From: Microbacterium lacticum
GTDB lineage: Bacteria > Actinomycetota > Actinomycetes > Actinomycetales > Microbacteriaceae
NCBI RefSeq assembly: GCF_006716815.1
Contig: NZ_VFPS01000004.1
Location: 1 to 64,000 of the forward strand
Reading direction: 5' to 3'
Length of the DNA: 64,000 nucleotides
Shown here piece by piece: positions 10,101 to 18,520 of this stretch. Every line of letters begins with the position of its first letter. Within the stretch, counting starts at the first letter, position 1. The position numbers and the translations under genes were made by a program. The notes beneath the pieces were generated by a model. That model ran no database searches. It had not been told where the DNA came from and was given only the letters and a program-made list of their open reading frames with translations.

Positions 10101-10784
10101 CACCCCGAGCCGGTCGACACGTCGGCGCTCGGCTGGATCATGGACGGCGCCGCCGTCATCCCCGACGACCGCGGCTACTTCCTCGCGCAGACCCGGCGCA
10201 TGCGCCCCGAGGTCGCCGAGCCCGTCTCGCAGCTCTCCTACGCCGGCCGCCTCGCGGCGCACCCGTCGACCTCCGCGCGGCACCTGGACGGCGTCGCTCC
10301 CGGGGTGATCCCCGTGCCGCTCTCGCACACGCGCAACGCGACGTCGTCGCCGGAGGAGGCGGACGCCGTCGTCGCGATCGTCGGCGACCTGCTCGCTCGG
10401 CCCTGGGTGGCGGGGGAAGGGGAGCCGCCGCGACCGCTCGTGCAGAGCGACCTCATCGTCGTGACGCCCTACAACGCGCAGCAGGTCGTCGTCGAAGAGG
10501 CGCTCGCCGCGGCGGGGTGGGGCGAGGTGCCCGTCGGCACGGTCGACAAGTTCCAGGGGCAGGAGGCCGCCGTCGCGATCGTCTCGCTCGCGGCCTCGTC
10601 GGGGCGCGATGCGCCGCGCGGACTCGAGTTCCTGCTGCTGCAGAACCGTCTCAACGTCGCCGTCTCACGGGCCGAGCACACCGCCTACGTCGTCTACAGC
10701 ACCGGCCTCCTCGACGACCTGCCCCGCACCCCCGAGGGCGTCGCCCGGCTGAGCGCGTTCGCCCGGCTGGTCGGTGCCGTGTGA
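7122..10784 (+). CDS. TM0106-family RecB-like nuclease fused to superfamily 1 helicase
   Basis: This is a 1220-residue two-part protein. The N-terminal half is a RecB-like/RNase H-like putative nuclease with a cysteine motif CGRCATCDAEV (possible metal or Fe-S site), DIFFDFEGDP and HYAPYETTHLLAMA. The C-terminal half is an Upf1-like SF1 helicase with Walker A QGPPGTGKTYVGSHVV, motif II LLVIDEAGQFSL, motif III LLLGDPQQLPQ, motif V VGTVDKFQGQEAAVAIVSL and motif VI RLNVAVSRAEH. The family is widespread in actinobacteria and is thought to act in nucleic acid repair or processing. Its substrate is not known. The ATG at 7122 follows GGAAGGGTGAC. Confidence 0.9.
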   Translation: MRYIEDSGDGARIVWSASDLKAAAECEFAWLRAIDAKLGRLPAVEEPEDLTLARAGRLGTQHELRQLEAYRAQYPGRVVELPETRSSDAQGIAAAVAATNAALGDPDVAVIYQAVFATDEFVGFADFLLRETAEDSPGGDADAEPGAWIVQDTKLARHARVTALMQLAAYVDQLDRLGVRRSDRVELLLGDGTTSTHEVRDLMPVFRLRRERLRALIADRDLAAGAEGEPIAWGDDRGELRVVACGRCATCDAEVISHRDLLLVAGMRPVQRDRLRAAGILAIDDLAAAREAPERMSWDTFTGLRTQARLQLESPAGGIVALLPASAPAPGPAPDEVAAVEVVAAENAVEAPGSETVELPPVPTYEVVFPKAIGALPRPDRGDIFFDFEGDPLYTETPPPGGRPQWGIDYLFGWVDDREQYSALWAHTHAEERAALETFLDIVMLRRKTHPGMHIYHYAPYETTHLLAMAATYGVREAEVDTLLREGVFVDLYPIVRRALRVGSRSYSIKKLEPLYMGAEVRTSDVQRGDDSIVNYVEARTLADAGDTAAAQAVLDDLADYNRYDCVSTRRLRDWLVERAREANLMPSADIDAAERPYEPSPRAEALNRLANRAAEADHADEPAVAALRLGAAAIDYYPREAKTFWATHFLRLREPVSIWEDTRDVVVFDHDRCRVLTDWHIPEGARVQRRVVQLRGDLAPGTKLTADSSAYLVYELPAPFPIDTSPRWIHAARSARIVDTLDDGVILEENSIAGFTWQELPIALTPPAPPQAGSQQAAIDRWADGVIEAAPTVAAEFPRDAATDLLLRRAPRTASGTLPRSAGDDVDDIARAVQELDHSYLAVQGPPGTGKTYVGSHVVARLVAERGYKVGVVAQSHAVVENMLERIVAAGLPAARVAKARKSGASGDAPFTVIAKDGYAAFADEHPDGYVIGGTAWDLSHPGRVARGSLDLLVIDEAGQFSLASTIAVSVAADRLLLLGDPQQLPQVSQGTHPEPVDTSALGWIMDGAAVIPDDRGYFLAQTRRMRPEVAEPVSQLSYAGRLAAHPSTSARHLDGVAPGVIPVPLSHTRNATSSPEEADAVVAIVGDLLARPWVAGEGEPPRPLVQSDLIVVTPYNAQQVVVEEALAAAGWGEVPVGTVDKFQGQEAAVAIVSLAASSGRDAPRGLEFLLLQNRLNVAVSRAEHTAYVVYSTGLLDDLPRTPEGVARLSAFARLVGAV

Positions 10785-10840
10785 GCGCCCCGTAGACTCG
10801 CGGCATCCGCCGGTTCGCGGGTGATGATGAGAGGGATGCC

Positions 10841-11140
10841 ATGGCCGATGACGCGCCCCGCCAGTTCGAGATCGACCTGCCGCCCGAGGTCGTTCCGGGC
10901 AGCTACGCCGATTTCGCGAACGTCTGGCACACGCCCGACGTCTTCGTGATGGACTTCGTCTCCCTCGCCCGCCCGCCGCAGGCGGCGACGGATGCCGAGG
11001 GCAACGCGGTCACCGTCGTCCCCGGCCGCGTCGTGCAGCGGGTGCGCATCCCTCCGCGGCAGGTGTTCGAGCTGGCGAAGGCGCTCACTCAGCAGCTGGA
11101 GTTCTGGGAGCAGGAGACGGGCCGCCGCACCGGCGCCTGA
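10841..11140 (+). CDS. DUF3467 family protein
   Basis: A 99-residue acidic protein with the DUF3467 pattern: [32 protein letters not shown], cited in pieces, a strand-rich middle, and [25 protein letters not shown] at the C-terminus. Its function is unknown. The ATG follows GAGAGGGATGCC. A TAGACT hexamer about 43 nt upstream is a possible -10. This is the last intact core gene before the island. Confidence 0.8.
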   Translation: MADDAPRQFEIDLPPEVVPGSYADFANVWHTPDVFVMDFVSLARPPQAATDAEGNAVTVVPGRVVQRVRIPPRQVFELAKALTQQLEFWEQETGRRTGA

Positions 11141-11182
11141 CGCACGCGGCGCGGGCGGAACGAGGCATCCATCGGGCGTGTA

Positions 11183-11222
11183 CTCGCCGAGGCGCCGCGC
11201 TTTCTCCTGCGGCGCCGGCGAG
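11183..11222. terminator. Strong hairpin downstream of the DUF3467 gene
   Basis: GGCGCCGC (11191-11198) and GCGGCGCC (11209-11216) pair perfectly around a 10-nt loop. The outer arms CTCGCC/GGCGAG extend the stem past a 2-nt bulge. It probably ends transcription of the 7122-11140 pair. No U-tract follows. Confidence 0.5.
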
Positions 11223-11354
11223 CGAAGGCGGTGACGACCATGGCAGACGATAGTCCGCGCGCCGCGGCGTCCGCAGCTCGCGTCTTCGCACGCTGAGCGC
11301 CGGTCCGTGGCGCATCGGCGCGCATCCCACCCGGGTGCGCGATCTTCCCGCGCG

Positions 11355-11571
11355 CCCGCGATCCGAAGGCCAGACCCGCCCGCATGGGGCCCACCGTGTG
11401 GGAGGAGGAGGGACCGATGCCGATGCGGAAGAGGTCGAAGACCGACAGGGGGTGCGGCGCGTCCGCGGCTGCGACCTGACCCGCGACGAGGGCGGCCGGG
11501 GTGGGTTGGTCGGCGCCGTGGTGCTCAGGGGTCTGCCGGTGGAGGGGCGCGGGATGCAGATCCATGGCCAC
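11355..11571 (-). pseudogene. sdaA: 5' fragment of L-serine dehydratase
   Basis: Residues 42-70 of this frame read [20 protein letters not shown] then PMRAGLAF, the conserved N-terminal signature of single-chain L-serine ammonia-lyase, which turns serine into pyruvate and ammonia. The match stops at about 11362. The rest of the roughly 450-residue enzyme, including the Fe-S cysteines, is absent before the DUF3467 gene. The gene was therefore cut to a stub, probably by the rearrangement that brought in the island. Confidence 0.7.
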
Positions 11572-11694
11572 CGTTGTGCCCCTCCCCGGGACTCAGTGAC
11601 GGGGGCGGTGGGGGCGGCGCAGCCGTGCAGAGCGGATCAGGGCGCACGGGGCCCGGGTCCTTGACGCGGCCGTGAGGAATGGGGCTCCGGCGGA

Positions 11695-12102
11695 TCAGGA
11701 TGCGTGGGGGTCCAGGAGTTCCTTCAACACGGTGGCCTCGGAGATGTCGGAGCGTTTCGCGGCGGTGAGCAGCGTGAGGGGACCGGCTGCTGCCCGTTGC
11801 CGCAGGTCCGCGAGCGCGTCGGCATGGTCGGGACCACGGAGCTCCTCCAGGTAGCGGCGGCGGAACTCCGGGTACTTCGCCGGATCGTGGGCGTACCACC
11901 GACGCAACTCGGGTGAGGGGGCGACCTGTTTGCACCACTCGTCCAGATGGGCGCGCACCTTGCTCATGCCGCGCGGCCACAGACGGTCCACCAGGACACG
12001 GTCCCCGTCAGCGGGGTCGGGGTCCTCGTAGATCCTGCGCACCCGGACCTGCGGCCGCTCCACGGCCTGGTCAACCTCTTCGGGTCCCCCCTGTTCCGAC
12101 AC
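11695..12102 (-). CDS. DUF488 (YeaO-like) family protein
   Basis: A 135-residue protein with the DUF488 signature DRVLVDRLWPRGMSK, then LDEWCKQVAPSPELRRWYAHDP and LTLLTAAKRSDISEATVLKELL. The biochemical role of the family is unclear, though members often sit in stress or mobile contexts. The GTG at 12102 is chosen because a purine-rich ribosome site (GGAGGGGGAGGGAC) precedes it directly. The longer frame upstream is low-complexity. It lies in the island, between the sdaA stub and the unknown gene at 12628. Confidence 0.85.
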   Translation of the reverse strand: MSEQGGPEEVDQAVERPQVRVRRIYEDPDPADGDRVLVDRLWPRGMSKVRAHLDEWCKQVAPSPELRRWYAHDPAKYPEFRRRYLEELRGPDHADALADLRQRAAAGPLTLLTAAKRSDISEATVLKELLDPHAS

Positions 12103-12299
12103 GTCCCTCCCCCTCCTTCTCCCGCCGAAGTCTGTCCTCTTTCTCGGCGAAGTCCGTCGTGCCACGGTCCCGGCGGTGTGGTGGACGGCATGCGACACGC
12201 GTTCTCCTGCCAGGACCGACGCTAGTCGTGTCGCGCTCCGTCCGGAAGTCTGCGCCGGGGGCAGCCCGGGGGCCGTCAGGGGGCAGCTCGGGGGCCGGC

Positions 12300-12425
12300 T
12301 CATCCCTGCGTCTGCAGGATCTCCCCCGTCGAGGTCGCGATCCTGTGTCCCACGCCGTCGACCACCACCTCGAAGGCATCTGTCCCGGGATCGGTGGGCA
12401 GGCACCCGCGGTAACGACGGTCACT
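12300..12425 (-). pseudogene. Protein-like fragment without a start codon
   Basis: The minus-strand frame ending at 12300 reads TDAFEVVVDGVGHRIATSTG and EILQTQG, which looks like a real protein C-terminus. An in-frame stop lies about 14 codons upstream of TDAF, with no ATG, GTG or TTG between. It is probably the tail of a lost gene. I do not recognise the family. Confidence 0.3.
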
Positions 12426-12446
12426 CTCGATTCATGGGCACAAGAA

Positions 12447-12605
12447 GTGGTTCGTGCGGAGCCATATGAGGCGGCCTTCCAGACGTTCGCGAGACTGGCC
12501 CAGATAGACCATCAGCTCACGACCTTGGAAGACGCAATTGAGAGAGTCGAGCTGCAAGTTGATGAGGCTATACAGCGCCTGATCGACGAGAGACGCGGCA
12601 AGTAA
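12447..12605 (+). CDS. Small helical protein or C-terminal fragment, unknown
   Basis: A 52-residue frame from the GTG at 12447, ending FARLAQIDHQLTTLEDAIER and VELQVDEAIQRLIDERRGK. The heptad pattern suggests a single amphipathic or coiled-coil helix. Codon use is less GC-biased than in core genes. There is no clear ribosome site, and the open frame continues upstream, so this may be the end of a deleted gene. Confidence 0.35.
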   Translation: MVRAEPYEAAFQTFARLAQIDHQLTTLEDAIERVELQVDEAIQRLIDERRGK

Positions 12606-12627
12606 GGGTCCGCAGCGGTGCTACCCG

Positions 12628-13377
12628 TCACATCATTGCGAGAGCTTGAAGGGCGCGGGCGACCGCGGCGTCGTGCTCGAATCGCTTCTGAGCGATCTGC
12701 CCCTTCCGTAGCTGCTTCCTCAGTTGCCCCTCGCTCGGCCACTGCTTCGCGCGTCCCTGCTCATAGATAGCCCACGCGTCAGCCGCGGCCATGGCTCGAT
12801 CTCCGCCAGATACTGCGGCGTTGATAGCCTCGACAATTGCTCTAGACGTGACTGTCGCTAGCCCTACCTCGATGGCATCTCCCCCGACGACGAGTTTGAC
12901 CGTCGAATAGGCCATTCCCGTCTTGGTGATTAGGGCTGCGCTGACCGCGTTCACGGGGATATCGAGGTCGCCTCCCACGCCGGCGTTGATTCCGGTCACG
13001 GCGGTGCTCAATCCCAGCGTCGCGACACCTAGGAATGCCTTCCACGCCGACACCCCACCGGTGGTGGAGATGAACAAGCGCGAAGTTGACACCCGCACCT
13101 TTGCGGGCTCTCCACCTCTCCCAATGGTGGAGACATTGAGGAGGACCCGCTCGACCGGAACAGCCGGACCGGGTTGCCGGACGGTTCTCGTCGATGGCAG
13201 CGTGGAGCCGCCCTGGTTCGTTGACCAGACCTCGTAGTACGCTCGCGCAGCTGTAGCGTCAGCCGCCAGCACCTCGGCCTGCTCGTCCGATATCTCGATC
13301 CCGATCAAGCTCCGAGCCGTGGAGTTCCGTAAGCACGCGAGAAACTGCTCGTACGACGTCCCCATTCGCCGCATCAT
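12628..13377 (-). CDS. Unknown 249-residue island protein
   Basis: I do not recognise this gene. It starts MMRRMGTSYEQFLACLRN, an alternative start being MGTSYEQ 12 nt inside. The N-terminal 60 residues look helical. The middle is glycine-rich with moderately hydrophobic runs (AWKAFLGVATLGLSTAVTGI, then a region around VNAVSAALITKTG). The C-terminus is basic and helical (QLRKQLRKGQIAQKRFEHD). The GC content is visibly lower than in core genes, which points to transfer. The upstream region, its likely promoter area, was split by the IS256 insertion at 13495. Confidence 0.6.
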   Translation of the reverse strand: MMRRMGTSYEQFLACLRNSTARSLIGIEISDEQAEVLAADATAARAYYEVWSTNQGGSTLPSTRTVRQPGPAVPVERVLLNVSTIGRGGEPAKVRVSTSRLFISTTGGVSAWKAFLGVATLGLSTAVTGINAGVGGDLDIPVNAVSAALITKTGMAYSTVKLVVGGDAIEVGLATVTSRAIVEAINAAVSGGDRAMAAADAWAIYEQGRAKQWPSEGQLRKQLRKGQIAQKRFEHDAAVARALQALAMM

Positions 13378-13494
13378 ATTGGCCCGGGCAGAGCCGTGCC
13401 AAAACTGTGTCCCGAAACGGATTCTCCCGCAACTAGGTTTCGATACGGGACACGATTACGGCCGCACTCACTCAGCTGATCGGGCACAGTGCCG

Positions 13495-13502
13495 CAAACG
13501 AT
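13495..13502. repeat. Left 8-bp target duplication of the IS256-family element
   Basis: CAAACGAT here is repeated exactly at 22702-22709. It flanks the outer element of the nest and matches the 8-bp duplication typical of IS256. Confidence 0.85.
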
Positions 13503-13874
13503 GGGTCTGTCCGATAAACGGTGTGTGGGGAGGCTTGACTCGCCCCGGCGTGTCCGGAGAGTGTTTTGCTGGTGTCAGCCGGCTTGTTCGACCGGTTCGT
13601 TGCGAGCGTAGTCGAGTTGTTCGACCTCGAGGGGCGTGAGGTCGTCGATGGAGCCGTGGGTGCGTTCGGTGTTGAACCACAGCACCCAGGAGGCAGTGGC
13701 GGCCTCGACTTGGTCGACGTCGCGCCAGGGCCCTTCGTGGTGGATCAGCTCGGACTTGTACAGGCCGATCTGCGACTCCGCGAGGGAGTTGTCGTACGCG
13801 TCGCCGACGGACCCGACGGACGGGTCGATGCCTTCGTCGATGAGCCGGTCGGTGAACGCGATCGACGTGTAGAC

Positions 13875-15322
13875 ACTGGGCTCAACCGGTGGAAGCAACA
13901 CCTGATCGGAGGGTGTTGTGGGACGACCGTCAGATTGGATGAAAGAAGTGACGGGGCGGGCGCCGATGCGTTCGCCCGGCCATCCCGGTCATCCGCGTGC
14001 AAGGGAACGTGAGTTCTGGGCAAAGATCAGCACCGGGCTACTCCCGACTGAGGCTGGGATCGCGCTCGGCGTGGCTCCTGTCGTCGGATCGCGTTGGTTC
14101 CGACAATCAGGCGGTATGACACCGTATTCGTGGCCAGCGCCGTCTGGCCGATATCTGTCGCTCGCTGAACGGGAAGAGATCGCGATCCTCCGCGCAACGG
14201 GCGTGGGGGTGCGCGGGATCGCCAGGGCCGTAGGCCGCAGCCCCTCGACGATTTCCCGAGAACTGCGCCGCAACGCCGCAACGCGAGGCGGCAAGCTCGA
14301 ATACCGCGCGTCGGTTGCGCAGTGGAAGGCGGAGCTGTTCGCGAGGAGACCGAAGGTCGCGAAACTGGTCGCGAATCCACGGCTGCGCGAGTACGTGCAA
14401 GACCGGCTTTCCGGGCAGATTCACCGCGCGGATGGGAGCGTGGCCGTTGGGCCGACCCCGCCGCGATGGACCGGGCAGAACAAGCCCCACCGGAAGGACC
14501 GGGGCTGGGTTCTCGGGTGGAGTCCGCAGCAGATCGCGAACCGGATCAAGCTCGACTTCCCCGATGATGACAGCATGCGCATCAGCCACGAGGCCATCTA
14601 CCAGGCGCTGTTCATCCAGAGCCGCGGAGCGCTCAAACGCGAGCTCATCCTGTGTCTGCGCACCGGGAGAGCACTGCGAATGCCCCGAGCCCGGTCCAAG
14701 CGGGTGCCATGGGCCCACGTGAGCGCTGACGTCCTGATCAGCGAACGGCCCGCGGAAGCCGAAGACCGGGCGATCCCTGGCCACCACGAGGGCGACCTCA
14801 TCATCGGCATCAACAGATCCGCGATCGGCACCGTCGTCGAACGGACCACAGGATTCACCACGCTGGTCCACCTGCCCCGCGAGCACGGATGGCGCGAACA
14901 ACCCATCGTCAAGAACGGCCCGGCGCTGTCCGGCTACGGAGCCCTCTCGATGAACAGGGCCCTCGCGACCGCGATGAACACGCTGCCCGCGGAACTCAAA
15001 CGCTCCCTGACCTGGGACCGCGGGAAAGAGATGTCCGCCCACGCTCAGTTCACCATCGACACCGGCCTGAAGGTCTACTTCGCCGACCCTCACAGCCCCT
15101 GGCAGCGAGGCACGAACGAGAACACGAACGGACTACTCAGGCAGTACTTCCCGAAGGGCACCGACCTCTCCCGCTGGACCCCAGACGACCTCGCCGCCGT
15201 CGCCCATGCCCTCAACACCCGACCACGCAAGCGCCTCGACTGGCGCACCCCTGCCGAAGCACTCAACGACCACCTAGCATTGCTGCAAACAAGCGGTGTT
15301 GCGACGACCAGTTGAATCCGCC
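13875..15322 (+). mobile_element. IS30-family element inserted in IS3 orfB
   Basis: The imperfect ends TCAACCGGTGGAAGCAACACC (13882-13902, first 20 shown by position) and its complement-like copy at 15295-15315 flank a complete transposase gene. GAC is duplicated at 13872-13874 and 15323-15325. Removing the element and one GAC restores the OrfB reading DAGS-VYTSI. This is the youngest insertion in its branch of the nest. Confidence 0.85.
13918..15315 (+). CDS. IS30-family transposase
   Basis: A complete 465-residue transposase. An N-terminal HTH (LSLAEREEIAILRATGVGVR and GIARAVGRSPSTISRELRRN) is followed by a DDE core with EGDLIIGINRSAIGTVVERT, LTWDRGKEMSAHAQFTIDTG and [20 protein letters not shown], where the D, D and E are visible. 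It ends next to the right inverted repeat. It appears intact and may be the source of mobility in the nest. A truncated relative lies at 24662. Confidence 0.93.
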   Translation: MGRPSDWMKEVTGRAPMRSPGHPGHPRAREREFWAKISTGLLPTEAGIALGVAPVVGSRWFRQSGGMTPYSWPAPSGRYLSLAEREEIAILRATGVGVRGIARAVGRSPSTISRELRRNAATRGGKLEYRASVAQWKAELFARRPKVAKLVANPRLREYVQDRLSGQIHRADGSVAVGPTPPRWTGQNKPHRKDRGWVLGWSPQQIANRIKLDFPDDDSMRISHEAIYQALFIQSRGALKRELILCLRTGRALRMPRARSKRVPWAHVSADVLISERPAEAEDRAIPGHHEGDLIIGINRSAIGTVVERTTGFTTLVHLPREHGWREQPIVKNGPALSGYGALSMNRALATAMNTLPAELKRSLTWDRGKEMSAHAQFTIDTGLKVYFADPHSPWQRGTNENTNGLLRQYFPKGTDLSRWTPDDLAAVAHALNTRPRKRLDWRTPAEALNDHLALLQTSGVATTS

Positions 15323-15953
15323 GACGCTGCCCGCATCCGTGTGGTGCGTCAGTCCGGTGAACGCGGTGACGCCTTCACGTCGGCGCGCCCATAGCGCCAT
15401 GTCGAGACAGTCCAGCACCAGCGGCGTCGTCATGCTCGTCGCGGCCCGCCATCCCAGGATGCGTCGGGAGTGCGCGTCGAACACGAACGCGACGTACACC
15501 CATCCGGACCACGTCCACACGTACGTGAAGTCCACGACCCACAGCTGGTTCGTGCGCAGCCGTGCGAAGTGGCGGTCAACGAGGTCGGCAGGTCTGGTCT
15601 GCCTCGGCTCCGTATCGACCGGACGCTTGCGTCTGCCGCGAACCACGCCAGCGATCCCCAACTCCCGCATGAGACGTTCGACCGTGCAGCGGGCGATGTC
15701 GTGCCCGTTGCGGCGCAACCGAAGCCACAGCTTGCGCGCGCCGAGGACCTGCGTTGCTCCTGCCACGTGGCCAGGATGATCGGCTTCCACCGCTCATCCG
15801 ACACCGCCCGAGGCGACTGGCCGCGCCCTCTGGCGTCGTAGTACGTCGATGGGGCGATCTTCACGCCATGCTGGGTCAGCACCGTGCAGATCGACTCGAC
15901 ACCCCATCGCAGCCCGCCGTCGGCGCGCTCCCTGTGCTCGTCGATGAAGACGA

Positions 15954-16277
15954 CTATCTCTTGTGTGGCCGGTCGAGTTCGGCCGCGAAGAAAGCTGATG
16001 CTGCCTTCAAGATCTCGTTCGCACGACGAAGCTCGGCGTTCTCACGCTTGAGGCGCTTGATCTCCACCGCTGCGTCGGTCGTGACGCCAGGCCGGTCGCC
16101 GGCATCGACTTGCTGGCGGCGAATCCAGGTGCGGATCGTCTCGGGCGATCCCACACCGAGCATCTGCGCCACCGCGCTCATCGCCTGATACTCGCTCGGA
16201 TAGTCGGATCGCACCTCGGCGACCATACGGACAGCGCGCTCACGAAGCTCACGCGGGTACTTACTGGGACGTCCCAT
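15954..16277 (-). CDS. IS3-family transposase OrfA
   Basis: The 107-residue OrfA has an HTH_Tnp_1 domain (MGRPSKYPRELRERAVRMVA, then SVAQMLGVGSPETIRTWIRR with the first residue approximate) and a leucine-zipper helix (EIKRLKRENAELRRANEILK). OrfB begins in the -1 frame near the OrfA stop, as is normal for IS3. Confidence 0.92.
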   Translation of the reverse strand: MGRPSKYPRELRERAVRMVAEVRSDYPSEYQAMSAVAQMLGVGSPETIRTWIRRQQVDAGDRPGVTTDAAVEIKRLKRENAELRRANEILKAASAFFAAELDRPHKR

Positions 16278-16404
16278 GAGACAGATCCTTCCAAGGAATC
16301 CTGTCTCCGGACACGCCGGGGCGAGTCAGCTGTTGCATGAATCCGGGGCGTGTCGCATGATTGGGTGACTCAGTTTCGTGTCTTGACCTGGGATAATCGG
16401 GGTT

Positions 16405-17784
16405 GTGGGGTACAACTTCGTTGGTGTTGATCGTGATCAGCCGTTCTTGTTGCCGCCGTCGCTGACGGACTGGCTGCCACCGGATCATCTGGCGTGGTTC
16501 GTGCTGGACGCGGTTGCGGAGCTGGATCTGTCGGAGTTCGTGAAGGCGTATCGGGCGGATGGTCGCGGCGGCGCGGCACATGACCCGTCGATGATGGCCG
16601 GGCTGCTGCTGTATGCGTACTGCACCGGGGTGGTGTCGTCCCGCAAGATCGAGGCTGCCTGCCAGGTCGATGTCGCGTTCCGTGTCATCGCTGGCAACTT
16701 GGTCCCCGATCACACCACGATCGCGAGGTTCCGCGCGACCCATGCGGACGCGTTGGCGGGTCTGTTCACGCAGGTGCTGGCGATGTGCGCCGAGGCGGGG
16801 CTGGTCAAGGTCGGCACGATCGCGGTCGATGGGACGAAGATCTCCGTGTCCGCGTCGCTGGATGCGAACAGGACGCGTGAGGCGATCATGAAGCAGGTCG
16901 AGGAACCGATCGCCGCCGCCGAGGCTGCCGACGCCGGCGAGGATGAGGTGTTCGGGGCGGGGGTGCGCGGTGACGAGGTCCCCGCCGATCTCCGCGACCG
17001 CACCAGCCGCCGCGCCCCGCTCGCGGCAGCGAAAGCGCGACTTGACGCGGTCGACGCGGCCCGCCAAGCCGAGTACGACGCACACCTCGCCGAGCGCGCG
17101 GCGAAGGAGCAGGCGGCGGGGAAGAAGCTGCGGGGACGCAAACCCAAGCACCCGGCGGAGAAGGCACCGAAGACGAACCCGCCGAAAGTGAACACGACCG
17201 ACCCAGAGTCACGGATGATGCCGATCCGCAACGGGTGGGTGCAGGGCTACAACGCGCAAGCGGTCGCGACCGAGTCGCAGATCATCATCGCGTGCGATGT
17301 CACCCAGGACACCGGCGACACCGCCCAGCTCACCCCGATGATCGCCGCCGCTGACCGAGAGCTAGACGCAGCCGGTGTCACCGAGCCCATCGGGGTCGTG
17401 CTCGGCGACGCCGGATACTGCACCGAAGCCGTCCTCGCCGGCCTGCCCGACGACGGGCCGGACTACTACCTCGCCGCACGCAACATGCGTCACGGGAAGC
17501 CCCGCGTCGGATCCCGCGGACGCCTGCCCGCGGGCGCGACGCTGATGGACAAGATGGACCGGAAGGTGTCCCGCAAGGCCGGACGGGTCCACTACGACAA
17601 ACGCAAGTGGATCATCGAGCCTGTCTTCGGTCAGATCAAGACCGGCAGAGGAATCCGCTCTTTCACCCGCCGCGGCTTCCACGCCGCGGCAGCCGAGTGG
17701 AAGCTCATCGCCGCGACCCACAACCTCCGCAAGCTCCACCGCCACCTGCTCGCCACAGCCGCCGCCCCGATCACTGCGATCTGA
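16405..17784 (+). CDS. IS1182-family transposase
   Basis: A complete 459-residue transposase. It has the family's N-terminal domain (DWLPPDHLAWFVLDAVAELD, ... PSMMAGLLLYAYCTGVVSSR), then VGTIAVDGTKISVSASLDAN with the first Asp, GVVLGDAGYCTEAVL with the second, and KWIIEPVFGQIKTGRGIRSF with the final Glu. A Lys/Ala-rich insert separates the first two blocks. The GTG at 16405 gives MGYNFVGVDRDQPFLLPPSL, the usual start. Confidence 0.9.
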   Translation: MGYNFVGVDRDQPFLLPPSLTDWLPPDHLAWFVLDAVAELDLSEFVKAYRADGRGGAAHDPSMMAGLLLYAYCTGVVSSRKIEAACQVDVAFRVIAGNLVPDHTTIARFRATHADALAGLFTQVLAMCAEAGLVKVGTIAVDGTKISVSASLDANRTREAIMKQVEEPIAAAEAADAGEDEVFGAGVRGDEVPADLRDRTSRRAPLAAAKARLDAVDAARQAEYDAHLAERAAKEQAAGKKLRGRKPKHPAEKAPKTNPPKVNTTDPESRMMPIRNGWVQGYNAQAVATESQIIIACDVTQDTGDTAQLTPMIAAADRELDAAGVTEPIGVVLGDAGYCTEAVLAGLPDDGPDYYLAARNMRHGKPRVGSRGRLPAGATLMDKMDRKVSRKAGRVHYDKRKWIIEPVFGQIKTGRGIRSFTRRGFHAAAAEWKLIAATHNLRKLHRHLLATAAAPITAI

Positions 17785-18520
17785 CCGGCCAACGCGGCGG
17801 AGCCAACGAGCTGACCGCGTCCAACACGCGTCCTCAACCAGCGCGCACGACGCTCATCGGCCCATCGAGACCGCCGCCCGCTCGAGCGTCGGGACCGACG
17901 CCCCACTGACCACACCACCCCGCCACACATTCACGCGACAGCCTCTGGGGTCCGGCGGTTTTCATTAGTAGGTGGTTCTCTCGAACCGTCCGGCGAAGGT
18001 GATCGCGAACGCGTTGAGCGCTGGCTTCCACCTGATCACCCAGCGTGCCCTGCCGCCGCCGGTGGGGTCAAGCGAGCGGGTCACGAGGTAGAGACACTTC
18101 AACGCGGCTTGCTCGTTCGGGAAGTGCCCGCGCGCCCGGACCGCCCTGCGGTATCGGGCGTTGATCGATTCGATCGCGTTCGTCGTGCAGATCACCCTCC
18201 GTATCTCGACGTCGTACTCGAGGAACGGCACGAACTCCGCCCAGCCGCTCTTCCAGAGCTGGATGATCGCCGGGTATCGCCCACCCCACTCGGCGGCGAA
18301 CTCTTCGAACCTGTCTTTCGCGGCCTGCTCGGACGGGGCCGTGTAGACCGGTCTGAGCGCCTTCACGATCGCGTCGCGGTGTTGGCGGCCGGCGTAGCGG
18401 AAGCTGTTGCGGATCAGGTGCACGATGCACTGCTGCACAACCGCCTGCTCCCACGTCGTGTTGATCGCTTCGGGGAGTCCCTTCAGCCCGTCGCAGACGC
18501 TATGCCGACATCGGCATAAC

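Larger units (their letters stand above)
13575..15949 (-). pseudogene. IS3-family transposase OrfB, interrupted by IS30 and frameshifted
   Basis: The C-terminal part (13575-13874) has AYDNSLAESQIGLYKSELIH and WFNTERTHGSIDDLTP, the last part of the DDE core. The N-terminal part (15326-15949) has LWVVDFTYVWTWSGWVYVAF, which carries the first catalytic Asp. IS30 separates them. A further frame change near 15755 splits WQEQR from QVLGARKLWLRLRRNG and is consistent with loss of one base. OrfB would normally be reached from OrfA by a -1 frameshift. It is not functional as it stands. Confidence 0.85.
13536..16328 (-). mobile_element. IS3-family element inserted in the IS1182 left end
   Basis: Perfect 25-bp inverted repeats lie at 13536-13560 and 16304-16328 (TGACTCGCCCCGGCG... 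with the complement at the far end), and a 3-bp duplication GCT lies at 13533-13535 and 16329-16331. The native length without IS30 is about 1.34 kb. It encodes OrfA and an OrfB that is broken twice. Confidence 0.9.
13530..17945 (+). mobile_element. IS1182-family element inserted in the IS256 left inverted repeat
   Basis: The left end GAGGCT (13530-13535) continues after the IS3 insertion as GTTGCATGAAT (16332 on). The right end is the complement of GAGGCTGTCGCGTGAATG, ending at 17945. TGGG is duplicated at 13526-13529 and 17946-17949. Removing this element and one TGGG restores the IS256 terminal repeat. The native length is about 1.62 kb. The transposase at 16405 is intact, but the left end is interrupted 6 bp in. 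Confidence 0.8.

Noticed and set aside
11572-11694. Possible glycine riboswitch upstream of the sdaA stub
   Set aside because: A purine-rich GGGGAGGGGCACAACGG-like stretch is present, but I could not fold the conserved aptamer core, and the gene is a fragment.
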